NCBI GenBank assembly: GCA_010093485.1
Contig: MU001499.1
Span: forward strand, 806,001-870,000
Source: Karstenula rhodostoma CBS 690.94
Lineage: Eukaryota; Ascomycota; Dothideomycetes; Pleosporales; Didymosphaeriaceae
Length of the DNA: 64,000 nt
Reading direction: 5' to 3'
The translations under genes and the position numbers were made by a program. How positions within the stretch are numbered: position 1 is the stretch's first letter; each line of letters starts with the position of its first letter. The notes under the pieces are model-generated. The model was not told the DNA's origin, ran no database searches, and saw only the letters and a program-made list of their open reading frames with translations. Of the stretch, positions 10,990-22,438 are shown one piece after another.

Positions 10990-11867
10990 AGCAAACGCGA
11001 CAGGTCCTTTGCTTGTGCCTTCCCTCGCTCCTGAAACTACCAGGAGGTAAGCATGCATTATTTCCACATCCTCAAGCCTACAGGTCCTCTTGAATTGTTA
11101 GCAGGCATGATTCAGGTGGGTCAAGAGCTAACCGTCGACGCAGAAATTCGCGGTCGCGTCTATGAGCTCGTCGCCGCGGGCGACGGCACGCCCATCAATA
11201 TCAAGCGCCGGGGAATGTACAGAGCGATAGCGAATATGTGGGCAGCAACAGCGAGTCAGAGAACATTCTTCGAAGCGGCCGTAACATCAGCATCCACCCG
11301 TCTGGCACATATGCTGGTCTCACACATGTCTGTCGCCAGATCCGCAAGGAGTTTCTGCCAAGTGAGTAGCATCGTTCTCTTCTCATGATACAATCTGACC
11401 AAGTTGGTGTGGTTCACCAGGGTGTCGTACGCGTAGGCGTCAAGTATGATGACCTCGAGGCTTGGTTGAAAACATTTTGGGGCGAGACTAAGCCTGCGCA
11501 AGCACTCAAGATTCGTTTTACGGACTATAATAGGAAGCTCAACTCCAACATCGATCTTCTTCCTCTTCTAAGCGCACACTACGGCATCAACACTAGCTTC
11601 AAGGTGGATATCAGCTTTGAAATCGAGGACCCCTTCAAGTTTTTCGAAAGCACCACATTGGATGATGGGCTTTCTGAGCGCGAACGATCTTTCATGGCGT
11701 CTACGAACGTAAAAGTTCCTTCCAGTCACAAGAACGAAGAATGGCTGGCCATGTTGCGCGATTCTCCATGCATAGTCAGGAAGATATATGCCAACCCCTT
11801 AGGCTACGGATATTACGCCGCCAAGGTCGTGTTTGTATCTTCAGAGATTGGCTTTTTGACAAGATGA
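10990..11867 (+). pseudogene. LPGE-family copy C, start lost and frame broken
   Basis: Exon 1 ends LPSLLKLPG at 11046, but its frame has no ATG back to a stop at about 10900. Intron 1 (11047-11143, GTAAGC ... GAGCTAACC ... ACGCAG) splits the Glu codon in phase 1 as in all copies. Exon 2 (11144-11361) begins E-IRGRVYELVAAGDG in one frame and ends THVCRQIRKEFLP in another; the switch falls at the GGGG run at 11210-11213, where one extra G would restore a single frame. Exon 3, most simply 11437-11867, has VKYDDLEAWLKTFW, an acidic middle and a clean stop. Exon 3 shows no decay, so the frame error could be a sequencing or assembly error. A 3' acceptor at 11420 is an alternative but does not keep frame. 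Confidence 0.65.
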
Positions 11868-12466
11868 ATAAGCAAGAGTTGGCCCGGCTCATTCAAGGAT
11901 GGACTTCCCCTACAGGAATTATTACTTCCTTACTTCTGCTGGCTTTACGCTTCCATTCGAACCCTGACTATAGGATGGTGATGAATACACGCTGTGGAAC
12001 GTCGGCGCTTGCAGAGAGACAGAGAACCAATCCCAGGAGGTCGACGTCAGCCTGCCCGCAGAAGGAATTACGGGTGTCACATGTTCTACTGACTACAATG
12101 CTTTGGAGAAAGTCAGAGTACAGTGTGTTTTCCCACGAGGACCAGTGTAGTACTCGAACTTTTGATCTAGTACAATACATGAGTACGCATTTAAAGGGCA
12201 AAGAGGAATGAATTCGTCTGGAGTTGGCTTTTCGACTGAACCATGCTTTGTAGATGGATTGGGTCTGGCTCATTGACTGTTCCACACTGGCCCACTTCAT
12301 TGTAATTAAGCAAAGCTGTCAAACAAGGATTGCGTCTTCACTCACTCACTGCGTCAACTCTTGACTCAAATTTCCAACCAAACAGACCAGCACTTTACTT
12401 TATCACCTCTGGCCTCAACCTCTCCTCGCCCACACTCTCCCAGACAACTTGTTAAATACCAGCGCC
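11868..12466. other. Intergenic, 599 bp
   Basis: Between LPGE copies C and D. Open frames here carry no recognisable content. Nothing else seen. Confidence 0.5.
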
Positions 12467-13018
12467 ATGGCGGATCGCGGCGAAAATTCCCGCAAGAGTG
12501 CGACCTCTCCGCTCCTGAAGCTCCCCGGTGGTAAGTGAAGATCACGCTAAGGCAGGTCTGCAATTGTTGTCGGTATTCGCACCCGCTGACATTCTCTAGA
12601 GCTCCGCAATCGCATATACGAGCTCGTGGTCGCCAGCGACAAGCCAGTCAAGGTCAAATATGTCGCCTCACAAGGCGGTACCTACGCTGCCCTCACCCGA
12701 GTCTGTAGCGAGATTCGTAAAGAGTTCCTTCCGAGCAAGTCGTCCTCGCCACATGTTATGCTGTACATATCTGACAGTCTCCGAGTACAACAGCGTAACG
12801 CGCGCGTAGCTGTAGCTGCCAAAGACTTCGACTTCTTCGTGGATACCTTTTGCAAGACCAAAGCCAACATTAGAGAGCTTGTCATCCGGTGCTCTGGCAA
12901 CTCCAACGTCGACATTGAGACATTCATCTTTGTCGTAGTGTTAGCGGCGCGCTTCCCCGATCACTTCACAGTTTCCTCCACTGCAGGTTCCGTGTCACTA
13001 AGGATTCTTTTTCACTGA
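12467..13018 (+). CDS. LPGE-family small fungal protein, copy D (short form)
   Basis: Exons 12467-12530, 12600-12734 and 12786-13018; 143 residues. Exon 1 encodes MADRGENSRKSATSPLLKLP plus Gly; exon 2 begins E-LRNRIYELVVASDKP and ends ALTRVCSEIRKEFLP. Exon 3 begins IQQRNARVAVAAKDFDFFVD, the second conserved family block. Intron 1 (69 nt) is GTAAGT ... GCTGAC ... CTCTAG. Intron 2 (51 nt, 12735-12785) is predicted from copy E: donor GCAAGT, branch TCTGAC, acceptor CCGAG, giving LPIQQRNARV as in copy E. Reading through it also keeps the frame and adds 17 residues, so both forms are possible. The protein stops about 120 residues earlier than copies A and B. Function unknown. Confidence 0.72.
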
Positions 13019-13538
13019 GAATGCAAGGAATTCATGAAGCTCCAGGTGGAAATGGGCGCCCTCTTTGTTCTGGTGTTTTGGTCTTTTTGCTAAAACTTTG
13101 ACGAACTGGTGCACAGTCTTGGGAATGGAACGTCCTGCTCATAAGGTAACTTGGTTCACGGGAAACCGACTTCAGTGGTTCATGGATTAACAAGATCAAA
13201 GTCCCTATCAAGGCCTTGCACAAGAGGTATGGCATGAAAACGGTACCATAGCTAATTGTTCATACCAAGTGGATGATTGTTTCCAACCTTGAGTTTCAAA
13301 CGCGTGAAATCAGGATGTCTTCGAAGTTCAAGGTCAGACTAGGGCGTAAATATTGTAGCAAGCTGGATAAGGAAGGCGCACATGGAAATGCTCCTGCTTC
13401 ACTAACCGTAGTGACGACTAGCGCGGATTTCTAAACACACAAATAACTCATTGACTTCTGTTCCTGTTTACTTACCCTCGACTCAAAACCCACACCCAGA
13501 TACCAGAATGTCGGCAACGGGAGGTTCGACGCAACAGG
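13019..13538. other. Intergenic, 520 bp
   Basis: Between LPGE copies D and E. An ATG at 13508 opens a frame (MSATGGSTQQ) that resembles an N-terminus of this family but is out of frame with copy E's LSG-E block. It may be the original start of copy E, cut off by a one-base change. Nothing else seen. Confidence 0.5.
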
Positions 13539-14365
13539 ATGGAGTCTCCGTTCCTCAAACTTTCGGGTGGTGAGTGAACATAGCACTACAATGAGAGTCT
13601 GCAAACAGGTATTAATATCCATGCAGAGATCTGGAACCGCAAATATGAGCTTGTCGCGTACGAAGACAAGCCAGTCAAACCTTGTCACCTGAATGTCAAG
13701 AGCCTCGACTTCCTCAGCTTCCTCGATCTACCGCTGTCAAACCAGCTCGATAGTGACAGTGACATGAGATCGGTCCAGGAAGAGTTTAACAGCTACTTCG
13801 ACTCTACTGGGAATCGCGTGACACTCACACGAGTCTGTCGTTAGGTTCGCAAGAAGTACCTGCCGAGTAAGTTGCTTTTGATCCTGTGGATGTTTGACAT
13901 ATTTATGTTTTGGCACCCCCTCAAGACCCTATATTGCGTTTTGCCGCGGCTTGCAAAAGCACGCGAAGCCTCACAAACAGATATTTTTGGCCATGCCAGA
14001 AGAATGCTCATAGTTTTTCAGTCCAGCAGCGTAACGCTCGCGTTAGTGTCAGCCGTTGGGACCTCAATACCTTCCTGGAAACCTTCAACCGTGACAAGAT
14101 CTGCATGAAAGAGCTTTTCATCTGGGCCTACCGGGACGATTTACACGGTTCCCTCGATCACTTGTGCGGAGAGCTTGACAGGATCTACAGAGATACCTTA
14201 CTGTTGATCACTATGAGGTCACAACGTTACATCGCTGACCGAATCACCCTCGACGTTTTTCCAAGAAGGATCGGAAGAACGATGTTCATGCTACGGTTTG
14301 GAATTTCGCTGTCGACTATCAAGATACAGCCAGCATATGGTGGTCTAGCAGGGACGACAAGCTGA
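13539..14365 (+). pseudogene. LPGE-family copy E with an in-frame TAG
   Basis: Exons 13539-13569, 13627-13866 and 14022-14365 would give 204 codons. Exon 1 encodes MESPFLKLSG; exon 2 begins E-IWNRKYELVAYEDKP, runs through a long acidic insert and reaches TRVCR, TAG (13842-13844), VRKKYLP. The other copies have Gln here (VCRQIR), so this is CAG changed to TAG by one C-to-T step. Exon 3 begins IQQRNARVSVSRWDLNTF and stays open for 114 codons. Intron 1 is GTGAGT ... ATGCAG; intron 2 is unusually long for the family (155 nt, GTAAGT ... TTTTTCAG) and contains a sequence repeated downstream at 14581-14662. Translation would stop inside exon 2, so it is probably a recent pseudogene, unless the stop is read through or is a sequencing error. 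Confidence 0.7.
13901..13972 (+). repeat. Copy 1 of a dispersed ~75-bp repeat, inside an intron
   Basis: Lies in intron 2 of LPGE copy E. It shares the ordered blocks TTTGGCACCCC / TTCTGGCACCCC, TTTTGCCGC-GCTTG and AAAAGC-CG-GAAG with 14581-14662. Differences are mainly transitions, with one gap of about six bases. By eye about 75% of positions agree. Confidence 0.6.
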
Positions 14366-14935
14366 CGCGTAAAGAAGAGGTCGGCCCACTCACGCAGGTA
14401 GCGCTCGACTATGAAGCTGCCTGACCAGAGTTACCAACACCTGACCTTACGCATACCTCTCCCTCCCCAGCGCTGCCACGCTCTCACCGGTTCTTGCTCA
14501 CGACATGATGTCGAGCCCAAAGTGTACTCATGAGAGCAGTTACTCGTAAATTTGGTTATCGAAAACGTTGATGGTTAAATCATTTGTGTTCTGGCACCCC
14601 ACCGAGTTTCTATACTGCCGCCTGCATTTTGCCGCAGCTTGTAAAAGCGCGTGAAGAATCATAACGATTGGTTGTCAAAAACGTGAAATCGGCATTTTCA
14701 AAATTAGGTTATGTGTCGTAAGGCTTGTGGTGTAAACGCGTCAGGACAATGACAACCTGTATGTAACGAGCATTCCCTGAGGTATCCCAATGCACAAGAA
14801 TTCTCGGTAACGCCATTGAAACGCCTTGTTCGCCATACGCATGCCCATTTGTTCCCATGCATTCGTGTCGGTCTCCTTTCCCCTCCACTTTCCCCACAAA
14901 CTGGGTAAGTATGCTCAGTATCCCGGGTATCCTGC
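14366..14935. other. 570-bp gap with a repeat block
   Basis: Between LPGE copy E and the 3' end of FEN1. It contains the second copy of the repeat at 14581-14662. No gene seen; an open frame at 14704-14985 on the minus strand has no recognisable content. Confidence 0.55.
14552..14683 (+). repeat. Copy 2 of the dispersed repeat, with flanking short repeats
   Basis: The core at 14581-14662 matches the intronic copy at 13901-13972. It is bracketed by a near-identical 16-base pair, TTGGTTATCGAAAACG (14552-14567) and TTGGTTGTCAAAAACG (14668-14683), which differ at two positions, both A/G transitions. No matching bracket surrounds the intronic copy. It may be a small mobile element or part of a decayed duplicate of copy E. 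Confidence 0.5.
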
Positions 14936-16214
14936 TTAGGCGCCACCCCTCGCCTTCGACTTGGCAGCCTTCTTCTCCTTTGCATCGGACTTCTGCTTCT
15001 TCTTCTTCTCTTCGAGCTTCTGCTCCGCCTTCCTCTTCAAGCTCGCCTTCTGCTCCGCCGACTTCTCCACCGGCTTGAAAAAGCCCTCCAACCGGCTCTG
15101 CTGCGCAGTCTTGAGATTCTTCTGCAGCTTGCTAGCACCGCTCCTCACGCGGTCCTCGTTGAAGTGCTTCTCCTCGACCAGGAACTTCACGAGACCTTCG
15201 ACATCGGGAGCTTCCCATTTGAAGTCACACTCGGGATCGTCGGCGGCACGGACATCGGGCTCATGGAAGAGGGCACGCGCGTCGGCGAAAGGCCAGTCCT
15301 CTGGGATGGTGTATTTTGAGCTGGCTTTCATGGACTCGTAGACTTTCTCGAGGGTGCCGTGCTCACGGATGAGCTTCAGGGCAGTCGAGGGGCCGACGCC
15401 TTTGATAGGGTCGACGTAGTCGCAGCCAAGGAGGATGCAGAGGTCGACGAACTGTGTTGTCAGTCAGTCGTGCTCATTGGAGAGCTGGATACATGACATA
15501 CCTGCTCCCGCTTCATGTCCAGTCCCTCGAGCACCTTGTCAAGATGGATCTCCAGAATCGGCTCTTTCCGCTGCTCACTGAACGTGAGATGTCGCAGCAA
15601 AATCGGCGCGTTGAACGTCAAAGTATCCATGTCTTCACTCGCAGCCGCATATACCTTCCCACCTCGCGCCAGCTCCGCACACTGTGCTTCAGCCTCGGTC
15701 GGCGCCACAATATACGGGATACCCATGAGCTTAAGCAACCGCCGGCACTCCTCGTTGTGCTCCCGCGTAACCCTCACCGTCCGCCTCGCAAACTTCTCGA
15801 TGTCCTCTGCGGTACCTGTCTCCTTTGCTTCCTCTTGTGCAGCCTGCGCCTCCGTCTTGCGCTGGAACCGCTTCGCGAGCTCGCCGGACTTGAGCTTCGG
15901 AGGCGCGCCGTCAAACACGTAGAGCGGCTTTATGCCGTTGTCGACCATGCGGAGTGTGCGGTAGAAGAGACCCATGAGGTGGGATGTCGTTTCGCCGGAC
16001 TCGTTCATGAGTTGCTGGCCGTCGGAGCGTACAGCGATGAGGAAGCTGTAGATGCTCATGGAGGCGTCCTGCACGCGTCAGCAATCTCTCCAGATCACCA
16101 CACTTGTCAACTTACTATGGCGACCTTCCGGCCGAAGTGGTTCTTGATCTCGCCCGTCTTGACGGCATCGGGCGCATGCTCCTGGATGATTTGGAAGAGC
16201 TGTTTGATGCCCAT
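14936..16214 (-). CDS. FEN1: Flap endonuclease 1
   Basis: Exons 16214-16116, 16068-15502 and 15451-14936; 393 residues, full length for the family. Structure-specific nuclease that removes 5' flaps in Okazaki-fragment maturation and long-patch base excision repair in the nucleus. The start [19 protein letters not shown] is the conserved FEN1/Rad27 N-terminus, with the free glycine after Met used in catalysis. Visible motifs are [31 protein letters not shown] and [13 protein letters not shown], carrying the acidic metal ligands and the helix-hairpin-helix. Near the C-terminus QSRLEGFF fits a PCNA-binding PIP box, followed by a Lys-rich tail. Introns are 46 nt (16069-16115 on the plus strand is 47 nt; 15452-15501 is 50 nt) with GTAAGT and GTATGT donors. 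Its start faces the dehydrogenase gene across 464 bp. Confidence 0.96.
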
Positions 16215-16678
16215 GGTGGCCTTTGCTGCGCGCCGCTGTGCTTGGGGTTGACTGGAGCAGCGGGTTGTTAGGGGTAGGACGAGGAATTAAGACGCGTGGG
16301 TTCTGGTGGGCGAGGGCTGGGCGACGTCACGTCCCAGACGCGCGCGACGCGAAATCACCCGCCAACCACTTTCAGCCCTACATTGCTTGGCACCGAACCT
16401 GCATTCTGTTCGGGATGACTTGATTTCTGCATGCGGTCCATTGCAAATAACTCATTACACACGAATCCAAATCTAATGTCTCGTGAGAAGTATAATTGTA
16501 GGGGTCGTCATCATTGGGAAGCGGCTAAGGCGTCTAGGCTATCATCTCTCAAAGCCGCGGCCCAAGGTAAGGTTCGGGATCGAGGTGGGGCGAAACTACA
16601 TCCTCGCTCTCTTATACGTATACTTCCATGCAGCTCCTCTCATTTGTTCTGCATTTCCAATTGATACGACTGTAAATT
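16215..16678. promoter_or_regulatory. Divergent promoter region, FEN1 and glutaryl-CoA dehydrogenase
   Basis: 464 bp between two outward-facing start codons. It must hold both leaders and core promoters. I did not find a TATA box with a convincing position, and no gene is visible inside. Confidence 0.5.
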
Positions 16679-18115
16679 ATGTTCAAACCAGTATGTCGAC
16701 AAGCCGCAAGGCAGTTGACCTCCACAACCCGTGCTGCAATTGCAGGAAGGCGCCACTTGCACGCACCTGTATCATTCGACTGGAAGGATCCCCTCAATGT
16801 CGCCAACAACTACACTGAAGAGGAACTCGCTATTTCCGAGACGGCAGAATCGTACTGTCAAGAACGCATGCTGCCGAGGGTGCTAGGTAAATCAGATCTA
16901 TCTCTAGCGAAGGACCGCATCACTAATGGAACCATGCAGATGCCTATCGGAAAGAGGACTTTGACAGGAAGATAATCGAAGAAATGGGAGAGCTGGGTCT
17001 CCTGGGAGCCACGATTCAAGGTTACGAGTGTGCCGGTGTTAGCAGCGTCGCGTCCGGATTGATCACGCGAGCAGTCGAGAGAGTCGATTCAGGGTACCGG
17101 TCCGGCTACTCGGTACAGAGCGCGCTCGCCATGGGCGGAATCGAAGAGTTCGGAACTGAGGAGCTCAAGGAGAGGCTTCTACCTAAGATGGCCAAGGGTA
17201 AGCTTCTTGGATGCTTTGGATTGACAGAACCAAATCACGGCTCTGACCCTGGATCCATGGAGACCGTGGCGAAGCCGCACCCGTCCAAGAAGGGCGTCTA
17301 TCTGCTCTCGGGATCAAAGACATGGATCACGAACTCGCCTATAGCCGATGTGCTTCTTGTATGGGCGAAGCTGGAAAGCACTGGAAAGATCCGCGGGTTC
17401 GTAATTGAGCGTGACCAATGCCCTCCAGGAACTCTCGAGACACCAGCAATCAAGAACAAGAATGGACTGAGAGCTTCTCTTACTGGAATGATCCAGATGG
17501 ACGAGTGTCCCGTGAATGAGGCCAATATGTTCCCAGAAGTAGAAGGCCTTAGGGGCCCGTTCAGCTGTTTGAACTCTGCGAGATATGGCATTGCTTGGGG
17601 AACCATCGGCGCCCTTGAGGACTGCATCTCCAGAGCAAGAACGTACTCGCTGGAGCGGAAGCAGTTCAAGGGCAACCCGATCGCGAAGTACCAGCTTGTG
17701 CAGAAGAAGCTGGCTGATGCTACGACAGATGCGGCATATGGCATCCTGGCAGCCTACCAGGTTGGACGATTGAAGGACGAGGGCAAGGCAGCACCCGAGA
17801 TGATCTCCATGATCAAGCGCCAAAACTGTGACCGAGCGTTGATCAACGCACGAGCGTAGGTTTACTTGCAAGCGTGCTTACATGTTGTATGGGCTGACGA
17901 CAAATCCAGGCTGCAGGAAGTGTTTGGTGGCAACGCCGTGAGCGATGAGTACGGTATTGGCAGACACGTGGCGAACCTCTTCGTGACGCAGACGTACGAA
18001 GGACAAAGCGACATACATTGTGAGTACCCTGTGGCGCGATGTTTGGCGCATGCTAACCTGGCCGTCAGCCTTGATTCTGGGCAGAGCTATCACGGGGATC
18101 CAAGCATTTTGCTAA
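16679..18115 (+). CDS. GCDH: Glutaryl-CoA dehydrogenase, mitochondrial
   Basis: Exons 16679-16886, 16940-17855, 17910-18019 and 18069-18115; 426 residues. FAD enzyme of the acyl-CoA dehydrogenase family that oxidises and decarboxylates glutaryl-CoA to crotonyl-CoA in lysine and tryptophan breakdown in the mitochondrial matrix. The N-terminus ([20 protein letters not shown]) is basic and Ser/Thr-rich, like a matrix-targeting signal. Conserved blocks include [15 protein letters not shown] (flavin and substrate), [30 protein letters not shown], and [19 protein letters not shown] near the end, whose Glu is the catalytic base. All three introns are about 50 nt with good signals (GTAAAT, GTAGGT, GTGAGT donors). 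It ends ITGIQAFC, close to the usual C-terminus. Orthology to GCDH rather than another acyl-CoA dehydrogenase rests on the TYEG.SDIH and RYGIAWG motifs. Confidence 0.92.
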
Positions 18116-18838
18116 ACGTTGAGGCCCGCGCGTACTATGTATACTGGTCAATGATAGCTGCGGAAGTCCGGTTGTGTACCACAGCATGTAGCCACAAGCG
18201 TTGGCCTGCATCTGTCGTGGAGTGGAGGCATGTCATGCATGCAAAGGCGTGATAGAAATACTGTGTAGGAAATGGTGCAGGGGAGTCGGCCAGTCTCATG
18301 TTTTTCATGTTTCGCAACCCGTGAGACCCAAGCCGTTGGCAAGAGGCGTGGTGTCGAGCGTTTGTCAGTTGGTGAAGTGGAAACGGCATCACCGATGCAT
18401 TAATAAGAGAGGCACGCAGGCGAAAGTCAGCCTTCCAGCAGCCGCTAGACCTTCTCTCGATGTCGACGAATCGCCACCTGCCAATGCGCGGCGGGCAGGA
18501 CGTCGGTGAATAATCTGGCGGCTGTGACGGCTGGCCTCCAGAGCTGTCTCGGCCGCGCCCCAGTGGCTGCGACAGACATAATACAGCGCTGTCCAACTCA
18601 ATCACCCTTCCGCCACACGCCCTGCCTGCCCACGACGCAAGAGAGCGAAGTCACGGGTACGTTTTGTAGCGGGGGCGGGTGCTGATACGCTGTGGCCGCG
18701 CCGCACAGGCTTGGGTGCGGGACCAAAGCGCTAACTCTCTTGCAGCCAGCCCACTTCTCTTCTTCAAACAACCACCGACACTCTCTGACTTCACGTTATA
18801 CCACACCACCCACGCCCGCACTCTCCACACACACAGCC
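18116..18838. other. Intergenic, 723 bp
   Basis: 3' flank of the dehydrogenase gene and promoter of the ubiquitin-conjugating enzyme. A CA-rich leader (CACACACAC) directly precedes the start at 18839. Overlapping open frames on both strands have no recognisable content. Confidence 0.6.
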
Positions 18839-19710
<872 letters not shown>

Positions 19711-20327
19711 GACGAATGTGCTGACGGATATATCACGGTTCACGATGCGGGGCGGCACGGCTACGAGAAGGAGAGGCTGCATGGACATGGCGGACACATG
19801 AAGGGAGTTTTCCTGCGACTGTCTGTCTTCTGAGCAAGACGGTCTTTCATTGTTCACTAAATAGGTGTTCCTTTGTTACCACTTTCCCATGATGCATACG
19901 TGGGTTTTGTTTATAGGCGTGAGGGAACGGAATCGCATGACTAGATCACCAGTTCCTCTTGCTGGCCAACATGTATGTGATGTAGCAAACTGAGCCTAGG
20001 TCGGAAAAGGAATGTCCTGCAGAGAGATTGCAAACACTCATTGTAACGCAAGTTACCCCAGGACGTACGATCTTATAGTTCATCTTAGCTGAGCAGCCAG
20101 GCTATCCGAACAAAACCTTCGGCTTCTGCGCTACACAGAGCAACCCAAATGCATCATCCGAGCCAATACTGTAATCGCCAGGCAGACGCATCTATATCCA
20201 TGTCCAACCTTGTCCAACCTCACACAGGATTGCATATATACGCGTACATGTACACCACCACTTTCAGTCTCCAAGTCTCCTCGCCCTGGACTTCACATGG
20301 ACAGGTCTCAAATGCAGGTTCGCCTCC
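19711..20327. other. Intergenic between convergent genes, 617 bp
   Basis: Shared 3' flank of the E2 gene (+) and the poly(A) polymerase-like gene (-). Nothing recognisable. Confidence 0.6.
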
Positions 20328-22438
20328 TCACTGCATGCGCGACTTCAGAAGCGCCTTGTATCTCAGCTGAGCTGTCTTGCTCTGCGGTGACCAACTCATA
20401 TGCCTTACTCTCGGGGCTATGGTCGCATCGACATCGACATCAACATCGACATCGGCAGCCTGCGCTTGCGCTTGCGACTCCTCCAGAGATGTTTCCTCGA
20501 TCTCGGTGAAGTTCGACTGCGCGTCCACCGTGTATCTAACATTGCGCCCGTCCATCTTTTCGACGCCTTTCTGCTGCTTGTCCGGCGTCTCGGCCGGAGC
20601 AGTGGCCTGGACCTGGGATGCGCCGGCGACGCTGCCGGTGTTCTCTGTGGTCTCTGCGTCCGCCTCGAGGAAGCCGTGGATGTCGCCTTCCTCCTCCTTT
20701 GGCGCAGGCTGCGCGCTGTTTGTCTGCAGCGGCGGCGCTGGATCGTGCCTCTCCTCTGCCGCTGCCGCAAACGACTTCTGCACTTGCTGTTGTATCCATA
20801 GGCCGTGGTCGGCGAGCTTGTCGCGGCGGACTCGGTCCCGGGCATACACCTCGCCGACTATCTCGGCCAAGAGACTGGGTCGGTTGTTGGCGTTGAGATT
20901 CTCGATTGTGTCGGCTACGAGGTAACGGAGGGTGGCTTGGGCGTGCAGAATAGACGTGGCTTTGCGGCCCAGGTCGTTCGTTTCGTCGGCGGGGTCGCGA
21001 AGGGAGAGTAGGTAGTCTGGGAGAGGTTTCGTTGTCCCTGCCTAGAAATTGTTCAGCATATGTCAATATATGGTGTGGGTACGCTTGACTTACGCTTATC
21101 TTCGATCTCGTGGTATCTGTGAGGATTGGGTTTTCCTTCTTGTCAAAGTACTTAGAAGGAGCAACGGAGACACCTTTCTCCTTGGTCTTGAAGTATGCCC
21201 AGTAGTACAGGAAGTTGATCAGGGCGCCGGCCGCATCTCTCCTCTGGTTTGGCTGGTTTTGCAAACTCACGACTATCATCATGAAGAGCGGGTATGATCC
21301 GAAGCCTCCTCGGAAAACGTCTGAAAGCCCTCGTTGGTCGAACATGGTTTTGATCACTGCATACGTTTGTCGGAGATAGGGGTATTCTTTCATGTAGCGC
21401 TGTATGAATTCTCTCTGTTTGGCGGTATCGTTGGCCGCCACGACTTGTACGTCGAGGCCCGAACCACGATCTTGCACACTGACCAAAGGATATCGGGCGT
21501 GCCGCAGAGTTGGTGAGATATATTTCGCTGCATCAACGTTGTTCGCGCCGTCAAAAACTTTGTAGCGGAGATCGTATAGGTTCCGAAGGAAATCCCTCCG
21601 CGCCTCGGGGGTCGGTGGCTTGTCCGACGCCTGTTGATCCAACAAGTCACGCTTGACAAGTCGCAGATCGATATCGGACAGCGCGAGCGCCATGCCTGTC
21701 CGTTCCGACCCAAAGACTTCGAGAATATGGTTTGGAAGACGCGTGCGCACATCGGCGCGAACCTGCTCAACGATGTTTTTCCGCGCAAAAGTTTCTGCTC
21801 TGGTAGGCTTCGCGTATTCGTAGAAATCGTTGATCTCCCGATTCAGCCTACACAGACATCAACGTCAGCGAAGGGTTGTAGCGCCACAGGACATTTCATT
21901 ACCTGGACATGGCATCTAGATTTCTCTGCGCAGATTTGGCAGCCCAGGGCCATTTCTGCTCGGGAACAAGCACTCGTGCCGCATAGGGTCTAACGAGGAT
22001 AGCATGATATTCTTCACCATCATCGCAAGCAAGTTTAGCCTTCAACAGCAATCGCGCGACGTATGTTTCGGATGCATGGGCCAGCGCGCTACGGTTTTCC
22101 GGATTCCCCGTGGAAATATTCGGCTCTGAGCCTGACCGCCTCTTCCAATCCGTCAGCGGTTTGCCCTTTGTACGAGTCCTCTGGTCAAGTAAACGAATCT
22201 TCGCTTGTGCAGGCGATCTGTGTTTGCCCTTCACTTCTGTTGTTGCTGAGGAAGGCAGAGGGACTTCCGAGGAATCGTTGGGCGATTCGCTCTCTGCGGC
22301 TTGGGGCGCGAATGCAGGCGAGGAGAAACGTTGGTGGCGGGCGGCATGGTATGGTGCGACGAAATTCTGGTACAGAAGGACTGAGGGTGAGAAGCAGTTC
22401 GGGGCACGGCAGACAGGCCGAGCGCGATGGAACTTCAT
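20328..22438 (-). CDS. Non-canonical poly(A) polymerase-like nucleotidyltransferase, probably mitochondrial
   Basis: Exons 22438-21903, 21847-21094 and 21041-20328; 667 residues. The N-terminus (MKFHRARPVCRAPNCFSPSV) is basic with no acidic residue for about 45 residues and could direct import into mitochondria. After a linker, residues 225-240 read GSERTGMALALSDIDLRL, the nucleotidyltransferase signature with the catalytic Asp pair. The following domain has SYPLFMMIVVSLQNQPN and GALINFLYYWAYFKT, typical of the PAP/Cid1 (PF03828) central region. The C-terminal 150 residues are Gln/Ala/Glu-rich with a (DV)n run coded by a GACATC-type microsatellite at 20427-20460. Introns: 56 nt (phase 2) and 52 nt (phase 0), both with GTAA donors. 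It would add or trim nucleotides at RNA 3' ends; the specific RNA cannot be told. Confidence 0.8.

Noticed and set aside
15454..16251. 265-codon open frame on the plus strand
   Set aside because: Antisense shadow of FEN1.
20536..21750. 404-codon frame reading past the second intron of the poly(A) polymerase-like gene
   Set aside because: Its C-terminal half is an out-of-frame, Arg/Pro-rich readthrough. Splicing at 21094/21041 gives the better C-terminus.
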